A stretch of 64,000 nt of DNA from Posidonia oceanica (Eukaryota; Streptophyta; Magnoliopsida; Alismatales; Posidoniaceae), in assembly GCA_037176725.1 (NCBI GenBank), contig JAZBRS010000050.1:18184001-18248000 (forward strand), written 5' to 3'. Made by a program: the position numbers and the translations under genes. Below the pieces are notes generated by a model. That model had not been told where the DNA came from and made no database searches. It saw only the letters and a list, made by a program, of their open reading frames with translations. Position 1 is the stretch's first letter. Each line of letters starts with the position of its first letter. This document shows, in pieces, positions 9,852 through 22,459 of this stretch.

Positions 9852-10944
9852 GCAGTACTCCGGCTTTCGCCTTGGCCTTCTCGCCGCTTGCTTGGGTGTT
9901 TTGCTTGCCTTTTGCTTCTGCCTGCTTTACTTGCTTACCTGCTTGCTTGGTTATTTATCTGCTTTATGCCATGATTGCTTGCGCTGCTCTATCTGCCTGC
10001 ATCACATGTCTAAATACTTGCTTGGCACCATACATGCTTTTTGGATGATGAATGCCTTGCTTTGCATATTTGCTATGCCACTACACACGCACATACCATG
10101 CATACTTGCTTTTTGATGTGATAAGTGTTTTCTTTTCACTATCATGACCACATACACTTGCACATGCCATGCCCATGCTTTCTGCCTTGCTGTGTGAATT
10201 GCTTGCATGCCATGACTTCTTGTTTCTCTCCCCTTCGCATATGCCATGCCTAGGATAGTAGAAACTTGCCTGCTCCCCTTTCGCCTAATTTAAAAGCCAC
10301 GATAAAGCAAAGCAATAACATCTATGCACAACTAGAGCCAAAACTTGCATTTTTTCCCCTTGGTTAATAAAACGCAAGTAAAACACTCTAAAGCATTTGC
10401 ATTAGCATTTAGAAAGCATGCATTCTTCTCTTTGAGTCAGCCCACAATTTGAGAAGGATAGTCTTGGTCTCTTGCTCCCAACGCTTTGGCGTGGTGTGAG
10501 TAGATCGGTCTATCCCCCCTTGTCCAAGGGTCGCGTCGGTGTTATTGGAGGGTACCACCTATACTTTTAGTAGGGTCGAGGCCACCAATGCACCACCCAT
10601 CGTACCTGAGCTTTGGTAGGGTCGAGACGAGAGCCTTTTTTCTAACCTGGAGTCTGCATAATCCCATTACCCCTGAGTGCGTCCTGGTAGGTCATCTACT
10701 CAGGACATGCTTGGTAAGAGAACGCATATTAGGGCATGCATCTGCATCATGCCACCCCTAATAACTCTTTTTGCATCCCACCTCTAATGCGTTTATTTGT
10801 TTTTCAGGTAGGTGCGGACCCCCTCAGCTTGGTTTCTGAGCGTCCCTCTCTCCGAGCTGTCTGTCGCCTTCGGCAATAGCTCTCCTTAGGTCTTGTGTCC
10901 CTGCCTTCAGCCACAGACCTATTTGCTTTCGCCCGCCGTCCGCT
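9852..10944 (+). other. 5' leader of nested element
   Basis: Non-coding. It runs from the PBS to the gag start. The part at about 10437-10650 is strongly conserved with 23279-23480 (outer element) and, reversed, with about 45850-46060 (29-kb element). Shared words include GGTGTTATTGGAGGGTACC and CACCAATGCACCACCC. Conservation across families suggests a packaging or translation role (inference). Confidence 0.75.
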
Positions 10945-13121
10945 ATGGCCCAGCATACCGGCGAGCCCCCTTCCTCATTGGCGTCAGGAGAGGTACCGAC
11001 TTCGGTCACTCCTTCCTCTGCTTTGGCATCCCCCATCTCCTATCCACTTCTGGTACAGAAGACCTCCCAGCCCCTGTATCTGGATCAATGGTCGACCCTA
11101 GCCGACCTGGAGCTTGTCACCGTGTCTGCCGCGGTGACCGCCACTCTGGCTCCAGGAGCGTCGCCTTCTTTTCCATCCCAGGGCCTTCCCGTGTCGGGAA
11201 TTCGGCCTTCTGCGGCCACCCTTTGCATAGGATTCACTCCTATTGCTTCCTTGGTTTCCGCGCCTCTTCTGGTGAACACCTCCTTGTGCCCCGGCCCGTC
11301 GATCGATGCGTTTTCTGCCTTGCAAGCGCGGCGTTTGTTGGCTAAGGCCGATAGGCTGCGAAGCATGGCTCTCGCGCTCGACCCGACTGTGGCCTGCTCT
11401 TCCCGGTCAACCCTTGAGGTTCCGGTGCCGCCCTCTGTAGTCCTGCAGGCTCGCTACACTATACCTCTGCCCTTTCCATCGCCCCGGCTCCTCACGGCTC
11501 CGGCAATGGGGGCGCATTTTCAGCCTCCTGCACCTGCACAACACTTTGCACAGCATGCAACTCCTTCCTCTGGTGGTCAGTCTTCTGGATTGGCAGGAGC
11601 ACAGCACCCCTTAGGCCCGTTGCCCGGCACCGTGTCGATGCAACAGCTGCTGATCCCCCGCACTACACCTTACACCGCACAGCATACTACCTATCCATCT
11701 TCCTTGCATCAGGTTCAGGCTCCTGCATTCATAGCACCACACCTTGCACCCTCGCACGGGTATGCTGGCCCTCACGCTACAATACCAAGTGGCGTGACGG
11801 TGGATCCGGAGGAGCGCTCTCGCGCGACCCATATAGCATACGTGGTCCCTGCCTCTACTGCAGAACCCTCGCCAGCAGCAGCCTCTGACGCCTTCCTTAC
11901 CAAGTTGGGTGATCTAGAGAGAGCACTTCGTCAAGTGCAAGGCCAGGACCGCCAGCCTTACCAATTTCGCGACCTCTGTCTCTTTCCCGAGGCCGCACTC
12001 CCTTCGAAGTTCTACATCCCAGACTTCGATAAATATGATGGTAAAGGCTGCCCCATCTAGCATCTGAAGGCATATTCCAGCTTCGGGCTGATGAAAGACT
12101 CCTTATCCGCCTGTTCCAGAAGAGTTTCACCGGCCCCGCACTCAGGTGGTTCACGTCCCTTGACACAACTACGGTTCAAACTTGGACTGGTCTTTCTCAG
12201 GCTTTCCTTGAGCAATATGCATTCAACCTCGACTTGATCTACAAGAGGGAGGATCTCATCACCATCCGGTAGAGGCCCCAAGAGCCATTCGGGGAGTATG
12301 TTGATCGCTGGCACTCCACAGCCGCCTAGGTCAGAGATAGGCCCTCCGAGGAGGACTCTATCGAGATGATCGTCAAAAGGGCGCTGCTAGCGACTGGGAC
12401 TCTGCTTTGCATCCAGCACATCACTAGTTTTGCATCGCTGATTAGGGCTGGTGCCCGCGTGGAAAGCTCATTGCAGAGTGGGCATTTCCCCGCACTTTTT
12501 GCGCTAGCTAGGCAGGCTGACAGCACTAGCAATCGTCGCAGCAGCAGCAGCAACAACTCCACTTCCGACTACTCCGAGCAGCACGCCGTCGCCTGCACTG
12601 GTCCTCCTGAGGTGCCTGCCTTTGCAGAAAGTCTACTAGATCCTTTTCCGCTAGTGCCTGCACCTATTTTTACACCCACTACACACACTGTCACCGTTGA
12701 GCCAGTGCATCACATCGCAGCAGCTCAGCAAGGACGACAGCTTAGGCAGAGACGAGTTCGCCGCGCTAAAAGCGACTTCACCCCACTTAGTGAGCCGCTA
12801 TGCGCCGTCTTTCCCCAGGTTGTGTCGCTTCTGAGGCTTCCGGAAACTCGCCCGCCACCAAATCCTCTTCCGAGGTGGTACGATGCGAGTAAGCATTGCG
12901 ATTACCATCAAGCCCCGGGGCATTCGACGGATAATTGCCTCACTCTTCGGGATGTCGTTCAGGACCTGATTGACAACGGGACCCTCATCGTCAGTCCGTA
13001 GGAGGTTGCCCGCACACCTGCATCTACACTCACACACCCTAGCGTAGCTGGCCCTTCCTCTTCTGAGCCTGCGGGCTCCGAGGATGTCGGAACCGCAGGG
13101 GCTTACCCCAATCTTCTTTGA
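10945..13121 (+). pseudogene. gag: gag of nested gag-only element (broken)
   Basis: The start ATG is chosen because MAQ at the start is shared with the outer copy (23788) and the 29-kb element (45474). The first 371 codons are open and Pro/Ala/Ser-rich, ending in the conserved PKF-like/IPDFDKYDGKGCP segment that precedes the capsid domain. The copy is then broken by TAG at 12058-12060, a short deletion near 12075, and TAGs at 12270-12272, 12327-12329 and 12999-13001. From about 12330 the frame is readable through the knuckle region (C-x2-H-x4-H-x4-C around 12898-12940) to TGA at 13119-13121. Several stops are CAG-to-TAG changes when compared with sister copies. Gag would form the particle; this copy cannot make a full one. 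Confidence 0.85.
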
Positions 13122-13536
13122 ATTCAGCTCTGCCCTGGTGGGTCCTTCCGATCCCATCAGTGCAATCCCCCCTTTTCTATCCCTCCCTGTTCGTCTAGGG
13201 GACGCTCGGAAGTGCAACGATAGAATCGACAGCAAGCCCAGTTGCAACACCATCCAGGTAAGCTTCTTCTCTAGCATCAGCGGCTCTAGTGCTCCCCACA
13301 CTGCCGACAGCAGATCTCACCGACAGCATCAGCAGCGTAGGGGCAGACCCAGCACCTCCCTCTCGAGGTTGCTGACAAGTAAGTCTTTCTTACCTCCCTT
13401 TTGTTTCCTACACTGTCTTTCTTTTTGTTTTGTTTTGTTTTGTTTTTTTTGTGTTTTCTTGCCATGTCAGAAAATCATAAAAACAGTAAAAAACTTTAAA
13501 AACCTGCATTTCTCCTTTCTATATGCATTTATCATC

Positions 13537-13683
13537 GGGCTGATACCCCTAACTATCCGGCGATGGGTCCGTCAACCTATCATCACTGGGCTGGCAGCCC
13601 TAACTGCTCGGCGGTAAGTCTGTTAACTTACCATACGGGCTGATATCCCTAACTATTCAGCGATAAGTCTGTCAACTTATCAC
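13537..13683 (+). repeat. two-hairpin modules, nested element, first cluster
   Basis: Three modules. The middle one has stem GGTAAGT (13613-13619) with ACTTACC (13626-13632), where other copies have GATAAGT with ACTTATC. That is a paired A-T to G-C exchange which keeps the stem. Confidence 0.8.
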
Positions 13684-15126
13684 CTGCACATATCAATCAC
13701 TTTGCATGCACATCCATTCATCCTGCACATATCTGCCATCATGCATTGTTATTTATTGCATGTACATATCATTTCTTGCATTCTGTAAAGCATAAAGCCA
13801 AAAACATCAAGAAAATAAAAAATAGCAAAAATATTTTCTTTGCCTTTCTGCTGGTTTTCCCTTTTATGTTTTCCTAAGCAAAAATCATAAAAATACAAAA
13901 CCAATGCAAAACCCAAAAACATGTTTGTCCTTTCCCCAACTAAAATATACAAAACCCACAAACATTTGCATAATCAGAAACTTGGCTTCGAACAAACAAG
14001 CAGCGCCTAGAGGATGTTAGGCAGTGACAGTTTCAGGTAGGTCTCACCTGAGCGGTGCCATCTCTTGTATGTGGCTACAGAGTGAGACTAGAGTAGAATA
14101 GAGCGACTTGCTGAGCTTAATAACTCCTAAAGCGATGTCCACCTTAACCAGAGAGTCCACTGATCATGGATAGGACCAAGGTAGAGTAGAGCATAGCCAG
14201 AGGCTGTATACACATTGCAGAGGCTGGGGGTGTACGCCGATCAGTCGAACTTTCAACGCCTCATCCGGGACTGCTACCCCAAGAGGGCGAAGACATGCAC
14301 ATCCAAAAGAATAGAGATCATGTGAGCAAAAGAATATGATAACATGATATGCATGCTGAGCATAAAAGAGATATGAAGATAGAAGTTGAAGAAAGAAGGT
14401 GCTCATGAGAGGAGTGACTCGGACGAGTGTCGAAGCCACCTCAGCTATTAGCTTTAAGCGCCACACTGGCAACTACATGAGATGCATTATCAGGAGGACC
14501 TGGCCCCACCCTCCGAGCGCAGCAGCACGCTCCAATCTCCTCTGCAGACATCTCTACTCCATTGGTAGGCTAGATGCAACTCCGATCACTCATGAGGGGA
14601 AAAGAAAGATCTATTCTGTGAGCGTTAAAAGCGGCAGTTGGTCCCCGAAGCATTGAAACAGAGGCTAGGAAGCTGCATCCAACGCTTCTGCTACCCTGCA
14701 GCCGGAGGCTATACTCTGCGAAGCCAAGGCCTCATCCCGAGCCAAGAATGAAAAAGAGAGCCACCGACCACAACTCGGCATGGCGTCGCTCGAGGATCGA
14801 GTCTCCTAAGTTGTGGACCACAGAAGCATCCTCATGGCACAGCTGCTTTGAGTCCAAAGCCACCAAATCATGCATGATGTAATATATATCTTTATCTTCC
14901 TTTCTCCCTGTTTTCGAAAATCGGAGCCAAGGACGAGCATTTTTGCCTGCCTCACTCAGAGGCTTCGCAATTTTCAAATTTTGCCGCCCACCGCGTGGGT
15001 AGGTCCATGACGATCGGCATGTACCTCGTTTGTCACCTTGTGACGCCGCGAAGCATGCCCACGCTGAGACCATTGCACGCCTATCACGATGGATTTCTGT
15101 TTCCATTCTGTAGCATTTCTGCATTC

Positions 15127-15750
15127 GGGCTGGCAGCCCTAACTGCTCGGTGATGGGTCCGTTAACCTATCACTCTACATTCCTCTGCATCGGGCTGGCA
15201 GCCCTAACTGCTCAGCTGACGCCCGTTAAAATGTCATCCCGCATATCCGCGTTGCATTCGGACTGATATCCCTAACTATTCGGCGATAAGTTCGTTAACT
15301 TGTCACCTTGCATTTGCATTATTCCACTGCATCCCCCACCGTCATTGCACTTTGCACGGTGTGCCCTCACATCCATCCCACTGCATTCGGGCTAGCAACC
15401 CTAACTGCTCGGTTGACAAACCCGTTAGTGTTGTCTCCGCCTTGCATTTTGATGCCAGGGGCATCTTTATTCAGTTGCCGCTTGGTATCCCATTTCCATC
15501 TGCATTCGGGCTGACATCACCAACTGTTACGGGAGCGTCTGTAGACCCCTGCCACACCCTCGGGTATGGTATTCCCGTTGCATTTGTGGTTACAAGCTAT
15601 CGCACTTGTAATCACCCCTCTTGCCTAATAGACTCGCTGGCCTGTCACCATCCATGGGGCTGATAGCCCCAACTATCCGGTGGTGAGTCCGTTAACTCCC
15701 TGCGGGCTGATAGCCCTAACTATCCGGCGATAGGTCCGTTAACCTATCAC
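15127..15750 (+). repeat. two-hairpin modules, nested element, second cluster
   Basis: Repeated GGGCTGGCAGCCC or GGGCTGATAxCCC dyads with GATxxGT/ACxTATC stems, ending at about 15750 with GATAGGT/ACCTATC. Collinear with 2702-3437 and 57289-58025. Confidence 0.75.
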
Positions 15751-17280
15751 CCATTTCATTTCATCATCGCTCGGACATCGCACGATCAAGATCGTCTTCC
15801 CGGTCTCGCGTGCCTGGCGTTCCATCTTATTAGTACACTGCATCTCACAGCATTCGCATTGTATAGCATAATGTAGCTCCTTTGTATGCCTTGTAGAGTC
15901 AGTCCTAGTACTGCATCTCATCATTACACGGACATTGCGCGCTTACGATCCAAACCCCAGGTTCATGTATTGCCTAAGGCAGCATCTTCGTCGCCCGCAT
16001 GTTTCTTTTTATAGCATCGCTGGCTCGGGATGATGCTCGTAGTAGTGCGTAACCCAGGATCGCTTTCTCGGTTCCGCATGCCCGACGTTCCGCTGCATAC
16101 CTTGCATCCCCTGCATAACATCTCATGCATTGTGCCCTTATTTGCACTGTTGCTCCTCTGTGGTCCTTCCCTCAATTCCCGCATTCCGCTTTCCCGAGTC
16201 ATTTAGTACCCGTCGCTGCATGCACATTCCCCTGCTTTACTTTTAGCATATTTACTTTCTGCAGTATCCCATGCACTTGCATCGCCATTCGTCTATAGCT
16301 GAGCTTTGCGAATGGCACCCCCGTTGCTTAGCCTACATGCATTGGCCAGTGACAACATTGCATTTATTTCTACTTTTCCGCGTGCATGCACCATCCCGCT
16401 TTCCCCCAGAGGAGTTTCAACGCAGTAAGCATTAGCATAGGCATATCATTTGCACAGCATTCTAGTGTCTACATTTGCATTCACTTTCCCGCATTGCTTA
16501 GGATCCCCTTTGCATTGCGTTGCCCCTTCCACCTCTTCTGCTTGTTTGCTGCCTCGCCTGGAGGCAAGCGTTTTCTCCTTCTCGCAGCCTCGCGAGCTCC
16601 TGCTTGTTTACTTGTCCTGGACGGACGAGAGCCCGTGGTCTCCCCTGGACTAGCAGCCTACCCAAGTGGCAAGCATGTTAGCCCCCCCCGGACCAGCTTT
16701 CTGCGCAAGCTTGGACAAGCAACCAACTTGCCACACTACCCTGTAGAACCCCCTGTTTCTTCTCCATGCATCACTCTACACGACCCCAGCATTAACACAA
16801 GCACGCACAGCATTAGCACTTTCAAGCATTAGCATTTGCAAGCATTCACTTCAAGCATTAGCACTCCTGCAAGCATTCAAGCACTAGCATTCAAGCACTA
16901 GCATTCAAGCATTGGCATCTGCAAGCATAGCACCCCATGCATCAGCACCGGCATTAGTGCCAGCACTCACCATGCATAGCATTTCCTCATGCACAGCACT
17001 TGCACTTGCACTAGTTCATACTAGTCTAGCATCAGCATTCGCATCACATACTAGTTCTGCACTAACATCTAACATAACTGCTGCACTAACTTCTGCATTA
17101 GCATGCATTGCATTGCATCAGCATCGAGCATCAGCATTTGCATTGTGGCATCGAGTCAAGATTTCCAGTGCATCCGCCGAATAAGTGACTCACACCCATA
17201 GTTGTTTTGCGCTCTCGCCAGCGTCAGATAGGGTGTCTTGTCTACCCTGAGCAGCGGTCTCACTCTACTCGACCTCGCTC

Positions 17281-17293
17281 AAGGAGGGGCATC
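17281..17293 (+). promoter_or_regulatory. polypurine tract of nested element
   Basis: AAGGAGGGGCATC lies directly before the 3' LTR. It is flanked by the inverted words GGGTGTC (17231-17237) and GACACCC (17298-17304). Confidence 0.9.
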
Positions 17294-20200
17294 TGTAGAC
17301 ACCCCATTCTAACAGCCTGAAGTTGGCTGTTTTCTTCTGTAGGCTCGTGTGGTCTCTGGATTGGCATTCCCTTTTCAAACCCATTTTCTAGCCCATTTCC
17401 AAACCCAAAACCTTGCCCAAAACCCTAGAAGCCTTTACCAAGCTATTTGCATCTTTTACAACACTTCTAGGCCCAAACCTAAGCCCATTTGCAGCTTATG
17501 CCAGCTGAGTGTGTTGGACGTTGGAACAGGCAGCGTCCAACGTTGGATGCGGCCTGTGCTAGCATCCAACGTTGGACGTGCTCTGGTCTGGCGTCCAACG
17601 ACTCAAGTGTAGCCGCGGCAGCTCTGCCCCCTTCCGCTCATCGCCCGTCCACTCCACCGCCTCCCCACACTTACTACCCATCCCTTCCTTTGCTCCACGC
17701 CATCCACTACCTTCCAAGCCTCACTTACTACCCATCTCCTCCTTATCAGTCCAAAACAAGCTCTCATACACCTCACTGACAGGCCTGACTTTCGCCGACC
17801 GTGTCAGCCACCGCCTCGCCTCCGCTGCCCTCCTGCCAATGCCCACACCCTCCTCTAACATTGCACATGGTTTCTACACTCTCACCCGCACCTGCCAGCA
17901 CCTGCCAAGCCCAGAATTTGGCCTACAAATCCTCTGCCAAGCTCAAGAACCCATGTGTTTTTTGCACAAAACTAGCAACTTCCACCCATCGCCAGAGACA
18001 CCACATGAAGCCGAGGAGAGAATTTCCACTTCCGAGAGCAAGAAGGCACTCCCATCTCCGTCTGCAACCAGCTGCAAGCTCCTCCGGTGCTCCGAGCTTC
18101 TCAGGAGACCTCGCTGAACCTGCTGTCGTGCACACACCTGCAACTCCGGTGAATTTCATCGACCTGCCGTTCCAAGGCTTCCAGAGGTTAGTTTTCCATC
18201 CCTTGTAGTAGTACATGCATGGTAGTACATCTCTATGCACTTTTTACAAGTTTTTAGCTCCTTTTGGATGTGATTCACATCCAAGAGGAAGTTCAGTGTG
18301 TTGGACACACCAACTGGTGCGTCCAACGGCTTGCTCTGCTCTGCCCTTGTTTTCATGCTTTTCATGCTTTTCCTTTGCATGCTTCTTTGCAAGTATATGC
18401 TATTTGCCTCCTTTTAATGCTCTCTGATGTTATACCATGCTTATCAATTTGTTCCATGCATGTTTGAATGCTTTTTGCATGCTTAGTATCAGCCTGTTTT
18501 CTGCCTTCGTTGGACGCTAGGATGAGCCGCGTCCAACGTTGGACACTGGTTCATCTAGCGTCCAACACCCCTGCTTGCTTTACTTTGCTGCCATGCCTAC
18601 TTCATGCATATTTATGGTATTATCTTACGACCCATGCCTACTTAGAGATGCTTGGCCCTTAAGGCAGCCACGCTTAGGCTTGCTAGGATGTCTTTAAGCC
18701 ATGTATTCCTTTTTTTAAGTTTGAAGCTCATGTTCTTTTATGCATGCCTCCTTTCATCTTGCCTTCTTGTATTAAATGCTTGCCATATTTGCTGTGCATG
18801 CTCCTGCTAGTCTCTTACATGCCTCTAAAGTGTTTGCATGCATCTAGGTGGGGTAGAGTTGAGCTCCCCTTTTAGAACAGGTAGGTCTGCTGGTCTGGGT
18901 CGTTGGACGCCAGAGCCTTCAGCGTCCAACGTTGGACGCTGCTGGCTCTAGCGTCCAACGTCCTGGCTTCTCATGCATTTGTTTAATGCTTGCATGCCTT
19001 CCTGATTGTGCTTGTTTGCTTATTCCATATGTTCTTATGCATGTCTAGTTTTTTTAGCAACTGCTTTTTAATTTCAGTGGATTATTTTGCTATTAGTGCA
19101 TGCTTTTTGTGTGTTGTGCCTCCCAGAGTGTTGTACGTTGCTGGTGCTGGCGTCCAACGTTGGACGCTGGCCTAGCTCGCGTCCAACATTCTGGTTGTGC
19201 CTCTGGCCTGGTACTCAACACAGGTAAGGCCTGTTTGATTTTATTTTGCCTCCCATGCTTGCTTGCTTGCTCCATGCTCAACTCCAGAAGCCCAAATGCA
19301 TGATCCCTACTCTCATCTATCACTTGCATGCATCTTTTCACCCCTCTGCCTTCTGTTCTTGTTGGACGCCAGCCTCTCTGGCGTCTAACGTTGGACGCCC
19401 AGCCTACAGGCGTCCAACAACCTGCGTGCTTGGATCTTTAATTTTGGCACGCTCCTTGTTCTGATTCTTCCTCTAATCTTCTGTTAGGTTAGATTTGCAT
19501 GTCTAGCACCCATGTAGTTGCATATTTACATCAGTACTGCATTCATATAGTTAGATTGCATTGTTTTAAAAAAAATATGCATGCTGTCTGTCTGCAGTGG
19601 GTGTTGGACGCGGGCTCTCCCAGCGTCCAATGTTGGACGCTGGTGTTGCCAGCGTCCAATGCTTGCAGATGGCTGACAGCCATTTTAAAACGTCGATTTT
19701 GTTTCGCTCGCTGTTTCTCGCGTTTTATTGCTTCTTTGGCTTGCTGTAACCCTAATGCATGTTGCCCGCCCTCTATTTTGATTTTGCACCCCGCTTTGCC
19801 TCGTTTTCCGTGCTTTGCCATGTTTTCTACGTTTTGCATTGTTTTCCTGCTCTTCTGCATGGTTTCCCGCACCCCTTTGCATCGCGTTTCGCCTTCTGCA
19901 TCGTTTTGCATGCTTTGTAGTATTTCCTACATTTTTTGCATCGATTTCCGCACCAGTTTTGTTTTATCGCATGCCTTTCGCCTGCATTCCTTGGTTTCCC
20001 CACTATTTTGCTTTCTCGCTTGCACCTGCATATAGGGCCATGATGCTTACTGCTTAGGGGTTCTCGCGAACCAGGGTCCGTCCCGTTCGGAACACTAGTA
20101 GCGTGGCTGAGCACTTAGATAGCATGTTTAGTTCCAATGCATAATAGGTAAGCATTTAAGGCATTTAGGCATTTGGCTAGCAATTCCCTGCATAAGCGCG

Positions 20201-20618
20201 AGATTGCCTAAGAAAGACCGACTCTCGGACATATCGGGGTGCCTAACACCTTCCCCGTGCGTAACAGGTGTCCTTGCCCTTTCTCTTGGCTCGCATCAAC
20301 CTTTCCTTTATCCTAGGCCTGAGTCATAGCATAGCATGATAGCATAGCATAGCTTAGCTTATCCTTGCATCTCTTTGCCCCTCCTTGCATCCGGTTTAGC
20401 GTGTCTTTTCATGCTTTACCCCCTAGTTTTCCTTGTCTTCCAATTGAATAGACCCGGTGGCGACTCCGAATTGTCTTATCATTTCTTTTCTTTTCTTTTG
20501 CCAGTGTTTCCGAGTCGAGTTCTTCCCTCGGATCCAGCTGCATATAGTGAGCCTATTTTGATCGGTGCACACAAGCTTTGGTAATGTGCATGGACGATCA
20601 GAATTCAGGATTACTACA
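17294..20618 (+). mobile_element. 3' LTR of nested gag-only element
   Basis: Starts TGTAGACACC, ends GGATTACTACA, and is followed by CAACC (20619-20623) and the rest of the outer LTR. It is collinear with the 5' LTR throughout. The notable difference is the first hairpin of the second module, where the loop has been replaced (18300-18327). Confidence 0.93.
17513..19660 (+). repeat. double-hairpin modules in nested 3' LTR (7 modules)
   Basis: Arm starts are: 17513/17533/17542/17562/17571/17591; 18300/18319; 18509/18529/18538/18558; 18902/18922/18931/18951; 19130/19150/19159/19179; 19361/19381/19390/19410; 19603/19623/19632/19652. Spacing matches the 5' LTR except at 18300, where the loop is 10 nt. 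Confidence 0.95.
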
Positions 20619-20623
20619 CAACC
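20619..20623 (+). repeat. target site duplication CAACC (right copy)
   Basis: Matches 6500-6504. After it the outer LTR resumes with ATGCTTAGGCTTGC, as in the uninterrupted copy at 61127. Confidence 0.95.
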
Positions 20624-22458
20624 ATGCTTAGGCTTGCTAATGTCCTCTTAAGTTGCATGACCTTTTCTTGGTTTTGTATCCTTTATTCTTATGCATGCTC
20701 TCTCCTTACTTGCTTCTCATAAATTATATGCTTGGTGAATGCTTCTTTCTTGATCTGGCATGTCATCAATAGTTTGCATGCATGTTAGTGGGGTTTAGAG
20801 CTGAGCTCCCCCTTTCCACAGGTGGGTTTGCATTCTGCAGGCGTTGGACGCTGGGGACTTCGGCGTCCACCGTTGGACGTTGCTGTCTCCAGCGTCTAAC
20901 GGCCCTGCTCCTCTGTCTTCTTTTTTTTTAGCTTGCATGATGCTCTGATATGCATGTTTGCATGTTTTCTGTGTTCATATGCATGCTTAGCTTTCATTGC
21001 AATTGTTCCATAGCTTCCTCAGTTCATATGCTTTTTTTATGCAAGTTCTTGTGTGTTTGGCCTCCCAAGGCGTTGTACGCTGCTGTTCCAGGCGTCCAAC
21101 ATTGGATGCTGGCTCAGCTCGCGTCCAACGCTCTGGTTGAGCTTCATGCCTGGCACATGTTGTAGAAGGTGGGTTTCTTGGTTTCTTTTGTATCCTATGC
21201 TTGCATGATTAGTTTATGCTTGTCTACAGTAGCCCAAATGCATGTTTGTTTTTTTTTATTTGTTATCTGTATGCCTATCTGTCTTGTTTTCTTCTGGCCT
21301 ATGTTGGACGCCTATCACTCTGGCGTCTAATGTTGGACGCCATGCCCACGGGCGTCCAACATCTTGTTTGCTTTGATTCTTGATCTTAGCTTACCCCTTT
21401 GCTCTGAATCTGCTTCTGTTTCATTGCCATGTTCGCTCTGCCTGTCATGCATCCATTTAGTTGCATTTCTGCATCTGCATTGCATCCATATAGCTAGAAT
21501 GCATTCTTTCTCAAAAGTTGCATGCTGTCAGCCTCCAGCAGGTGTTGGACGTCAGCAATGGCAGCGTCCAACGTTGGACGCTGCATTTGCCAGCGTCCAA
21601 TGCTTGCAGTTGGCTAGATGTGATTTTAAAATGCCGATTTCTCTTTACTCGTCGTTTTCCGTATTTTATGGCTTCTTATTTGTACTGCAACCCCCATACA
21701 TGCTGCCTAACCCCTATTTTGGTTTTCCGCACCCCTACATCATTTTCTGCGCCTTTGCATCGTTTTCCGTGCTTTCGCACCGTTTTCTGCCCCTACGTTG
21801 GTTTATCTCTTGCATGTTGTTTGCATTGCCTGGTTTTCCCTGCAATTTTGTTTTATCGCCTGCATTTGCATTAGGGCTATGATGCTTACTACCTAGGAGT
21901 TCTCACGAACCAGGGTTCGCTCGATTTGGAACACTAGCAGCGCTACTAAGCACATAGATAGCACGTTTATTTCTCATGCATAGCAATCAGACATTCATTG
22001 CATTTAGGCATTAGGCTAGCATTTCCCTACATTAGCACGCGAGATTGCCTAAGAAAGACCGACTCTCGAACGTATCGAGGGTGCCTAACACCTTCCCCAT
22101 GCATAACAGGAGTCCTTGCCCTTTCTCTTGGCCTGCATCGGCCTTTCCTTCATCCTAGGCACGAGTCATAGCATAGCATAGCATAGCATCGCATTGTGTT
22201 GCATCGCATCCCTTCGCCCCCTCTTTGCATCCGGTTTTGCATGTCTTTTCATGCATTACCCTCGGTTTTCCCTGTTTCCCAATTTAATAGACCTAGTGGC
22301 GACTCCGATTTGTCTTATCATTTCTTTTTTCTTCTTTTGCCAGCGTTTTCGAGTCGAGTTTCTTCCCTCGGATCCTACTGCATATAGTGAGCCTATTTTG
22401 ATCGATGCATGCGAGCTTTTGGCATCGTCATGGACGATCAGAATTCAGGATTACTACA
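20624..22458 (+). mobile_element. shared LTR of tandem element, right part
   Basis: Continues 4949-6504 after the nested insertion and ends GGATTACTACA at 22458 against a PBS. It carries the conserved block (22049-22120), an AGCAT microsatellite (about 22168-22190) and the internal PBS-like TGGCGACTC at 22297-22305. Confidence 0.92.
20843..21601 (+). repeat. double-hairpin modules in shared LTR, right part (4 modules)
   Basis: Arm starts are: 20843/20863/20872/20892; 21072/21092/21101/21121; 21303/21323/21332/21352; 21544/21564/21573/21593. Every offset is 0, 20, 29, 49. Loops differ from those at the equivalent positions in the nested element. Confidence 0.95.
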
Positions 22459-22459
22459 G

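Larger units (their letters stand above)
13122..17280 (+). other. 3' UTR of nested element (non-coding)
   Basis: It starts with the linker remnant (to about 13375), then a T-rich stretch, two-hairpin clusters (13537-13683 and 15127-15750), an unrecognised conserved 1.4-kb segment, and GCATT-rich sequence with GCATTAGCA-type short repeats (about 16795-17110). I see no aORF or pol remnant. Confidence 0.75.
6505..20618 (+). mobile_element. nested gag-only LTR retrotransposon, 14.1 kb
   Basis: The element has LTRs of 3328 bp (6505-9832) and 3325 bp (17294-20618), a PBS at 9834 and a PPT at 17281. Target site CAACC is duplicated on both sides. The 7.46-kb internal region holds leader, a broken gag (10945-13121) and a long 3' UTR, with no pol. 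Its LTRs are related to, but clearly distinct from, those of the outer element, so it is a sister subfamily. The two LTRs of this insertion differ visibly by substitutions and by exchanged hairpin loops, so it is not very recent. Confidence 0.95.
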
